6,132 bases of DNA, taken from the NCBI GenBank assembly GCA_028291285.1, contig JAQGIJ010000264.1, positions 1-6,132 on the forward strand. The letters are read 5' to 3'. Within the stretch, counting starts at the first letter, position 1. The number at the start of each line of letters is the position of its first letter. Shown in pieces: positions 1-4,641 of the stretch. A program made the position numbers and the translations under genes. The notes beneath the pieces are model-generated. The model was not told the DNA's origin and ran no database searches. It saw nothing but the letters and a program-made list of their open reading frames with translations. This DNA comes from Phenylobacterium sp. Its GTDB lineage: Bacteria > Pseudomonadota > Alphaproteobacteria > Caulobacterales > Caulobacteraceae.

Positions 1-569
1 AGACCACCGCGCCTGCGCCCGAGTCTACTGCGCCCGCCCAGGCCGCCCCGGCGCCGGCCGCCGCCGCGCCGGCGCCGCCCGCGCTTCCCACCACCGGCGA
101 CGGCGCCGAGGTCATCCAGGCGCTGGAGAAGGTCTGCATTCCGGCCGTGCGCGGCCAGGGAATCGACGCCGCGGCCAAGGCGGCGCACCTGAAGAACAAC
201 CGCCGCGACGGCACCTGGACCATGCCGCTCACCAGCGGCCGCGACTACGCGATCATCTTCCAGCCGCAGTTTTCGCAGAAGGACGTCTGCACGGCCGAGG
301 TCCACTATGCGCTGGGCCAGGACAAGCCGATCGTCGGCGCGCTGGTCATCTGGTCCTACGTGCACCAGCCGGAGCTCACGCTGCAGGCCAACTACGTCAA
401 CACCGACCCCGACGGGATCAAGCGCGTGCGCAAATCCTGGGAGCACGTGGAGTCCAGCGGCGCATCCACCGCGGTGAACTTCTCCATCTTGACGAAGCCG
501 GACGACAGCCCGCTGAACGCCCGCTACGGCACCGGCATGCTGTTCTACCAGGAGCGCAAGGGGCAGTAG
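1..569 (+). CDS. Unidentified protein with Pro/Ala-rich tract and two-cysteine domain, 5'-partial
   Basis: The reading frame is open from the left edge (first full codon at position 3) to the TAG at 567-569, giving 188 visible residues; the true start lies outside the window. Visible residues 1-30 are almost entirely Ala, Pro and Thr, which looks like a flexible linker, perhaps after a signal peptide or lipobox that cannot be seen. Residues 34-188 look globular, with mixed beta-type and helical stretches. They carry Cys45 (VCIPAV) and Cys96 (DVCTAEV), which could form a disulfide if the protein is exported. The motif NNRRDGTW and the C-terminal LNARYGTGMLFYQERKGQ resemble uncharacterised proteins I recall from Caulobacterales, but I cannot name a family. 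A GTG at 147 could start a shorter ORF, but the same frame is coding well upstream and Cys45 would be lost, so I prefer the longer reading. No function is assigned. The gene is convergent with the hydrolase on its right. Confidence 0.75.
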   Translation, partial: TTAPAPESTAPAQAAPAPAAAAPAPPALPTTGDGAEVIQALEKVCIPAVRGQGIDAAAKAAHLKNNRRDGTWTMPLTSGRDYAIIFQPQFSQKDVCTAEVHYALGQDKPIVGALVIWSYVHQPELTLQANYVNTDPDGIKRVRKSWEHVESSGASTAVNFSILTKPDDSPLNARYGTGMLFYQERKGQ

Positions 570-585
570 GCGAGGGCTGCCTGGC

Positions 586-1347
586 TTATGCCGCGGCGCG
601 CTTCTCGCCGGGCAGCCACTCCAGCACCGCCTCGACGACATCCTTCCAGCCGGGCTCGCTGAGCAGCCAATGGCTCATCTGCGGCAGGCCGACGAACTCG
701 CCGCCGATGCGCTCGGCGATCATCCGGCCGGTGGCCGGCGGGTTCACCCGGTCGTCCTCGCCGCTGATGACCAGGCTCGGCATCGGCAGCGGGCCGGGAC
801 CGATGCTGGTGGTCATGAACGGGTCGAGCCACCAGTTGACCGTCTCGCGCACGGCGCGCGCGCTCTCCGGCCGCAACCGCGCCAGGATCGGCGCGGCTTC
901 CTGGGGGGTCATCCGCTGCAGGCTCATGTGGCGCATGACCTCGCGGCTGGGGTCGATCGCCCCGTTGGACAGCAGCGTCGCCATCTGCGCGCCGAAGGCG
1001 GCTACCGCTTCATCCACGGTCCAGCTGACCAGGCCCCACGGCGGCGAGGGGGCGAGCAGCACGAGCGCCTGGGCCTTGACCTTTCGCGCCGCCATCTGCG
1101 CCACCAGCCCGCCCATGGAGTGGCCCACCAGGATGGGCGGCTCGTCGAGGCTCCGGCAGAGGCTGACGATGTCGCGCGCATAGTCGCGCATGGAGACGCC
1201 GATCACCTTGTCGCGGGGCTCGTTGGCCCCGTGCCCGCGCAGGTCGGGGGCGTGCACTTGGAAGCCGTGCTTCTTGAACGGCCGCTGGAACCACTCGAAC
1301 GACCAGCCCCCGACGAAGGCGCCGTGCACCATAACGATCGGACTCAT
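586..1347 (-). CDS. Alpha/beta-fold hydrolase (serine hydrolase), 253 aa
   Basis: This is a complete, single-domain cytoplasmic alpha/beta hydrolase without a signal peptide. The N-terminal VMVHGAFVGGW (residues 5-15) supplies the HG oxyanion-hole motif. The nucleophile elbow GHSMGG places the catalytic Ser at residue 77. The acid is most likely Asp199 in SGEDDRVNPP, because the usual spacing is GxxD, and the base is His226 in QMSHWLL. The triad is therefore intact and in canonical order. The segment between about residues 105 and 185 forms the helical cap that would set substrate choice. The length is typical for esterase, lipase, haloalkane dehalogenase-like or epoxide hydrolase relatives, and the sequence alone does not separate these, so the substrate is unknown. 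The ATG start is supported by a GGAGGT Shine-Dalgarno six bases upstream. The gene lies 85 bp downstream of rppH on the same strand and faces the gene on its left. Confidence 0.93.
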   Translation of the reverse strand: MSPIVMVHGAFVGGWSFEWFQRPFKKHGFQVHAPDLRGHGANEPRDKVIGVSMRDYARDIVSLCRSLDEPPILVGHSMGGLVAQMAARKVKAQALVLLAPSPPWGLVSWTVDEAVAAFGAQMATLLSNGAIDPSREVMRHMSLQRMTPQEAAPILARLRPESARAVRETVNWWLDPFMTTSIGPGPLPMPSLVISGEDDRVNPPATGRMIAERIGGEFVGLPQMSHWLLSEPGWKDVVEAVLEWLPGEKRAAA

Positions 1348-1353
1348 TCACGG

Positions 1354-1359
1354 ACCTCC
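1354..1359 (-). promoter_or_regulatory. Strong Shine-Dalgarno of the alpha/beta-hydrolase
   Basis: The minus strand reads GGAGGT, followed by a six-base spacer and the ATG at 1347-1345. It is the best ribosome binding site in the window and fixes the start of the hydrolase. The coupled genes of the operon to the right have weak sites or none, which suggests the hydrolase is translated independently. Confidence 0.8.
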
Positions 1360-1371
1360 GGCGGCGGGACT

Positions 1372-1386
1372 GCGCGGAGGCCGCGC
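1372..1386 (-). other. Stem-loop in the rppH-hydrolase gap
   Basis: GCGCGG (1372-1377) and CCGCGC (1381-1386) form a perfect 6-bp stem around a 3-base loop, 12 bases upstream of the hydrolase Shine-Dalgarno. There is no T-run on either side, so it is not a convincing intrinsic terminator. In DNA this GC-rich a short GC palindrome may be chance. The rest of the gap (1348-1432) shows no clear promoter. Confidence 0.3.
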
Positions 1387-1432
1387 GTAGAACACCTGTT
1401 TAGCGCGAAAATGCTGCGGTGCGGTAGAGACT

Positions 1433-1933
1433 TCATGCCACCGATGCACCTTGTCCTCGCGGTGCAGCAAAATTGGCGAAGGCGTCGGCCACAAGCTCGT
1501 AGGCGGCCCGTTTGAACGGCACGATCAGCTCGGGCGCGTCGGCGAGGTAGCCCCAGCGCCAGGCATCGAACTCCGGCTCGCCGTGCGCGTCGAGATCGAA
1601 GTCGCGGTCCTCGCCGTCGAAGCGGAAGGCGAACCAGACCTGCTTCTGGCCTTTCCAGCCGCGCCAGGCCTTGGAGCCGCCGTGGTTCTCCGGGAAGTCG
1701 TAGGCGACCCAGCCGTCCGTGCGGCCGAGGTAGGTGACGCGGGTCGCGCCGGTCTCCTCGGCCAGCTCGCGCCGTGCGGCGGCCTCCAGGTCCTCGCCGT
1801 CGTCGACCCCGCCCTGTGGAAACTGCCAGTTGTGGGGACCGGGCGTCTTGTTCCGTCGGCCCAGCCAGACGCGCCCATCCGGATGGAAGAGCACGACGCC
1901 CACATTGGGGCGGTAGGCCGACAGGTCGCTCAT
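1433..1933 (-). CDS. rppH: RNA pyrophosphohydrolase RppH (Nudix), 166 aa
   Basis: RppH removes pyrophosphate from 5'-triphosphate mRNA ends and so triggers decay by 5'-monophosphate-sensing endonucleases such as RNase E. Relatives also cleave dinucleoside polyphosphates, and Bartonella IalA belongs to this group. The Nudix box at residues 41-63 matches GX5EX7REUXEEXGU exactly, with REL at 55-57, EE at 59-60 and G at 62. RppH-type signatures flank it: YRPNVGVVLF near the N terminus, NWQFPQGG before the box, GQKQVWF around 95-101 and PFKR..Y near 139-145. The length is normal for the family. I chose the ATG at 1933 because it overlaps the TGA of the upstream deacetylase as ATGA, indicating translational coupling, and because RppH homologues begin just before the YRPNVG motif. 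An upstream in-frame TTG at 1999 would add 22 unrelated residues. The protein is expected in the cytoplasm. Confidence 0.94.
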   Translation of the reverse strand: MSDLSAYRPNVGVVLFHPDGRVWLGRRNKTPGPHNWQFPQGGVDDGEDLEAAARRELAEETGATRVTYLGRTDGWVAYDFPENHGGSKAWRGWKGQKQVWFAFRFDGEDRDFDLDAHGEPEFDAWRWGYLADAPELIVPFKRAAYELVADAFANFAAPRGQGASVA

Positions 1934-3051
1934 CTCTTGACGGCCAGCGCCGAGGCGGGCGCCAGCTGGTAGCCTCTCTGTTCCACGCCCTGTGCCCAAC
2001 GCGCGACCTTGTCCAAGGTTACCGGATAGGCGAAGCCGGCGCCCAGCGCCTGGCCACGCTCCAGGGCGCTGGCCTCCAGCTGCAGCAGCTGCTGGTCGAT
2101 GGCGGCCTGGGTGAGCTGGTCGTCGATCACCCGCTCGGCCGAGGCCCGCGGCGCCCCGCCCCCGGTCCGGCGGCTGGCGAGCCCGTCGTCGATGAAGCCC
2201 AGGCCGCGCCCGCGGACCGCGCCCATGAAGCCCTCGTAGGCCTTGTCGTCGCCCAGGAAGCGCGAGCCCAGGTAGTTGGTCAGGGCGAAATAGCCGCTCG
2301 CCCGCGACAGGATCCAGTCGAGCTTCTTGGCGGTCTCGTTCGCCGGCGCCTGGGCCATCAGGGTGTAGGGGCCAGGGTCGTTGTCCGGATAGTCGACCGG
2401 CTCCATCGGCGTTTCCAGCAGCACCTCGTGACCCTTGCCGCGGGCCATGTCGATCCAGCCCTGCAGCCCCTCGGCGTAGGGCACGAAGGAGAGGGTGATC
2501 TGCGGCGGCAGGGTGTCGATCGCGGTCTGGGTGGCGCGCGCGTTCAGGCCCAGGCCGCCGACGACGAGGGCGATCCGCGGCCTGCCGTTGGCGACGAACG
2601 GCCGGGCGTAGGCCTGGTAGGGCGTGCGGCCGTCCGGGGCGATGATCGGCAGCGGGCCGCCCGGGCCGGGCGCGTAGAAGCCGGCGATGGGCGCCTGCGG
2701 CAACGCGCCGCCGGCCGGCGCCGGCCGCGCCGCCTCGACGGCGTTCGCAGCGAGGCCCGCCAGCGGGCCCAGCGGGCGCTCGGAAAGCCGCACCACGTCC
2801 TCGCTCAGCCAGACCATGCTCTGCGGCCCGAGCGACTGCCGCCAGCCCTGCGGCGCACGGTCGAAGACGGGGCCAAGGTGGATGCGGATCGGCCGCGCGC
2901 CCATGGGCCCCATCAGCAGGACCACGGCCGCGGCCGCGGCGATGAACAGCGCCGCGGCGCCCGCCGCGCGCAGGCCGGGCGAGCCGGCCACCGCCTTCAG
3001 GCCCTCGAAGCCGCCGCGGGTCGCGCGGCGCGGTCGGGACATCGCAATCAT
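1930..3051 (-). CDS. Divergent polysaccharide deacetylase family protein, membrane-anchored, 373 aa
   Basis: The C-terminal two thirds (about residues 155-370) match the divergent polysaccharide deacetylase family (COG2861/PF04748), a NodB-like fold usually found beside ctpA and envC-type genes and presumed to act on envelope glycans. Recognisable blocks are PRIALVVGGLGLN (158-170), ITLSFVPYAEGLQGW (185-199), HEVLLETPMEP (208-218), YFALTNYLGSRF (254-265) and LGFIDDGLASR (284-294). Residues 29-49 form one hydrophobic segment after a basic N terminus, so the domain is probably periplasmic and anchored by an uncleaved segment. A Pro/Ala/Gly-rich linker spans about 108-135. The usual metal-type Asp pair of this family (VIDDLG) is Gly-Gly here (165-166). 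I prefer the ATG at 3051 with AGGG five bases upstream; an ATG at 3042 and a TTG at 3105 are alternatives. The stop overlaps the rppH start by four bases. Confidence 0.88.
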   Translation of the reverse strand: MIAMSRPRRATRGGFEGLKAVAGSPGLRAAGAAALFIAAAAAVVLLMGPMGARPIRIHLGPVFDRAPQGWRQSLGPQSMVWLSEDVVRLSERPLGPLAGLAANAVEAARPAPAGGALPQAPIAGFYAPGPGGPLPIIAPDGRTPYQAYARPFVANGRPRIALVVGGLGLNARATQTAIDTLPPQITLSFVPYAEGLQGWIDMARGKGHEVLLETPMEPVDYPDNDPGPYTLMAQAPANETAKKLDWILSRASGYFALTNYLGSRFLGDDKAYEGFMGAVRGRGLGFIDDGLASRRTGGGAPRASAERVIDDQLTQAAIDQQLLQLEASALERGQALGAGFAYPVTLDKVARWAQGVEQRGYQLAPASALAVKR

Positions 3052-3093
3052 GGCCACCCTAGGACGCCTCCTGTCCGTGGAGGCTCGACCGAT

Positions 3094-3101
3094 ATGGTTA
3101 A
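3094..3101 (-). promoter_or_regulatory. Possible CtrA half-site (TTAACCAT)
   Basis: The minus strand reads TTAACCAT, identical to the 8-base half-site reported for the cell-cycle regulator CtrA in Caulobacter and relatives. It is embedded in the palindrome GGTTAACC (3096-3103) and lies 42 bases upstream of the deacetylase ATG. An AT-rich octamer is unexpected in this GC-rich DNA. I see no full TTAA-N7-TTAA site and no clear -10/-35 pair, so binding is inferred only. Confidence 0.35.
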
Positions 3102-3125
3102 CCAAACCTTCCGAAGGAGTGCGAT

Positions 3126-3155
3126 CGGGGAGGCGCGACCGCCCACCCCTCCCCG
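3126..3155 (-). other. Stem-loop after ctpA, possible weak terminator
   Basis: CGGGGAGG (3126-3133) and CCTCCCCG (3148-3155) form a perfect 8-bp stem with a 14-base loop, starting 13 bases after the ctpA stop in the direction of transcription. No T-run follows directly. A weak CCTT/AAGG hairpin (3107-3117) followed by TTTGGTT lies further on. It may attenuate read-through from ctpA into the deacetylase gene or protect the ctpA 3' end. Confidence 0.35.
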
Positions 3156-3168
3156 TGAAGGAACTGGC

Positions 3169-4563
3169 CTACTTGTCCGTGGTGGGCGGCTTGACCGCGG
3201 CGACGCGGGCCTTCGAGGCGCCGACGATCTCGGCGAGCTTGGCGGTGGGCTTCGGCAGCTTCGGCGTGGCGGCGACGGAGCCGTAGTGCAGCACGTCCTC
3301 GGCGCGGGCGAGCTGGAAGTCCTTCTTCACGTCGAAGGCCTCCGGCGGCTCCTCGGCAGGCGCGTGGGCGCCGGCGCGCACCTTGCCCTCGTCGGCGTTC
3401 AGCGCGTTGCGGAACGAGGCTTCCGAGAACTGGAAGGCCTTGTTGGCGATGCTCTGCGCCTCGTCGCGGGTGGAGGCGACCTCCAGGTCCGGGGTGATGC
3501 CGGTCTTCTGGATCGAACGGCCAGAGGGCGTGAAGTAGCGCGCCGTGGTCAGCTTCAGCGCCCCGTCCATGCCGCCACGCAGCGGGATCACGGTCTGCAC
3601 CGAGCCCTTGCCGAAGCTGGTCAGGCCGACCACCTGGGCGCGCTTGCGGTCCTGCAGGGCGCCGGAGACGATCTCGGCGGCCGAGGCCGTGCCGGAGTTG
3701 ATCAGCACCACCATTGGCATGCCGTTGGTGATGTCGCCGGGGCGGGCGTTGTAGCGCTCCACGTCGCGCGCGTCGCGGCCGCGCTGGCTGACGATCTCGC
3801 CGCCCTCCAGGAACAGGTCGGAGACGCCGACCGCCTGGTCGAGCAGACCGCCCGGATTGTTGCGCAGGTCGAGGATCAGCCCCTTCATGCGCGGGTTCTT
3901 CGCCTTCAGCTGGGCGAAGGCGGCCTCGGTCTCGTCGGTGGTCTTCTCGTTGAAGGCCGAGACGCGCAGCACGCCGTAGTCGCCCTCCATCTTGGCGGTC
4001 GCGGACTTCGGCTTGATGACCTCGCGCACCAGCTTGACGTCGAACGGATCAGACTTCTCGCGGGCGATGGTCAGCGTCACCGTCTCGCCCGGCTTGCCGC
4101 GCATCTGCTTGACCGCGTCGTTGACCGACAGGCCCAGCACGCTCTCGCCGTTCACCGCGGTGATGTAGTCGCCGGACTTGATCCCGGCGTTGGCGGCGGG
4201 CGTGCCGTCCATCGGCGAGATCACCTTGACCACGCCGTCCTCGGTGGTGACCTCGATGCCGAGGCCGCCGTACTCGCCGCGCGTCTGGTCGCGCATGTCG
4301 GAGAAGCTTTCCGGATCGAGGTAGCCGGAGTGGGGATCGAGCGAGGTCAGCATCCCGTCGATCGCCGACTGGATCAGCTTGGTGTCATCGACCTGAGTGA
4401 CGTACTGCCGCTCGACGGTGTCGAGCACGTCGCCGAACAGGCCCAGCATGCGGTAGGTCTTGGCCCTGGGTTCGGCCGAGGCGAGCGCCTGCTGGCTGAA
4501 ATAGGCCATAGAGCCTGCGCCGAGCACGAACGCCGACACGCCGATCAGGAGATACTTTTTCAT
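3169..4563 (-). CDS. ctpA: Carboxy-terminal processing protease CtpA (S41 family), 464 aa
   Basis: This is a periplasmic S41A serine protease of the CtpA/Prc type, which cuts proteins from their C termini and in several bacteria controls peptidoglycan hydrolases and envelope integrity. Residues 1-28 form a signal peptide or anchor (MKKYLLIGVSAFVLG..., ending near ALA). The N-terminal S41 motif DPHSGYLDP is at 76-84. A PDZ domain spans about 97-180 (YGGLGIEV, PAANAGIKSGDYI). The protease core follows, with GLILDLRNNPGGLL at 228-241. The catalytic Ser294 lies in SGTASAAE, Lys319 in SFGKGSVQ, and Gln323 follows. The +25 and +29 spacing equals that of E. coli Prc (Ser430, Lys455, Gln459), so the enzyme looks active. 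Residues from about 365 on form a charged, Lys/Pro-rich tail. I chose the ATG at 4563 because the signal peptide begins there; a GTG at 4602 adds 13 residues without a ribosome site. The envC-like gene lies 78 bp upstream. Confidence 0.96.
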   Translation of the reverse strand: MKKYLLIGVSAFVLGAGSMAYFSQQALASAEPRAKTYRMLGLFGDVLDTVERQYVTQVDDTKLIQSAIDGMLTSLDPHSGYLDPESFSDMRDQTRGEYGGLGIEVTTEDGVVKVISPMDGTPAANAGIKSGDYITAVNGESVLGLSVNDAVKQMRGKPGETVTLTIAREKSDPFDVKLVREVIKPKSATAKMEGDYGVLRVSAFNEKTTDETEAAFAQLKAKNPRMKGLILDLRNNPGGLLDQAVGVSDLFLEGGEIVSQRGRDARDVERYNARPGDITNGMPMVVLINSGTASAAEIVSGALQDRKRAQVVGLTSFGKGSVQTVIPLRGGMDGALKLTTARYFTPSGRSIQKTGITPDLEVASTRDEAQSIANKAFQFSEASFRNALNADEGKVRAGAHAPAEEPPEAFDVKKDFQLARAEDVLHYGSVAATPKLPKPTAKLAEIVGASKARVAAVKPPTTDK

Positions 4564-4621
4564 AGCCTGTGAAGGCTCCCTTCGCGGTCCGTCGACCGCC
4601 ACTGACTTTGGGCCCCCAAAG
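4564..4621 (-). other. Three tandem stem-loops in the ctpA leader
   Basis: The 78-base envC-ctpA gap contains three short perfect inverted repeats. They are CTTTGGG/CCCAAAG (4606-4612 and 4615-4621), GCGGTC/GACCGC (4584-4589 and 4594-4599, 4-base loop) and AGCCT/AGGCT (4564-4568 and 4573-4577, 4-base loop). The last ends immediately before the ctpA ATG. The only good Shine-Dalgarno-like sequence, AAGGGAG on the minus strand (4576-4582), lies between the second and third hairpins, 12 bases from the ATG. None is followed by a T-run, so these are not classical terminators; mRNA stability or control of ctpA translation is possible. Confidence 0.4.
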
Positions 4622-4641
4622 AACGCCTGCGCGCCTGCCCG

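Noticed and set aside
30..90. GCC/GCG/CCG-rich repetitive stretch as a repeat element
   Set aside because: It is explained by low-complexity Ala/Pro coding sequence in an open frame, with no regular unit.
562..585. GGCAG/CTGCC inverted repeat between the convergent genes as a bidirectional terminator
   Set aside because: The stem is five base pairs with a 10-base loop and no T-run on either side.
1398..1406. GCTAAA on the minus strand as a -10 element for the hydrolase
   Set aside because: It only partly matches the Caulobacter housekeeping -10 consensus and I found no -35 match at the right distance.
545..1515. Several open frames overlapping the alpha/beta-hydrolase on both strands
   Set aside because: Their Arg/Ala/His-rich products lack motifs, whereas the hydrolase frame has an intact catalytic triad and a Shine-Dalgarno sequence.
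1934..1999. Longer rppH starting at a TTG at 1999
   Set aside because: The added residues lie inside the deacetylase coding region and do not fit the family; the ATG at 1933 is coupled to the upstream stop.
3052..3105. Longer deacetylase starting at a TTG at 3105
   Set aside because: GGAAGG is only one base from the TTG, the added residues look unlike the family, and two ATGs follow at 3051 and 3042.
1774..4572. A 932-codon open frame on the plus strand, antisense to rppH, the deacetylase gene and ctpA
   Set aside because: It is very rich in Arg, Gly, Ala, Asp and His, has no recognisable domain and lies opposite three well-supported genes; high GC removes stop codons in such frames.
4564..4602. 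Longer CtpA starting at a GTG at 4602
   Set aside because: It has no ribosome site and would put 13 charged residues before a normal signal peptide that begins at the ATG at 4563.
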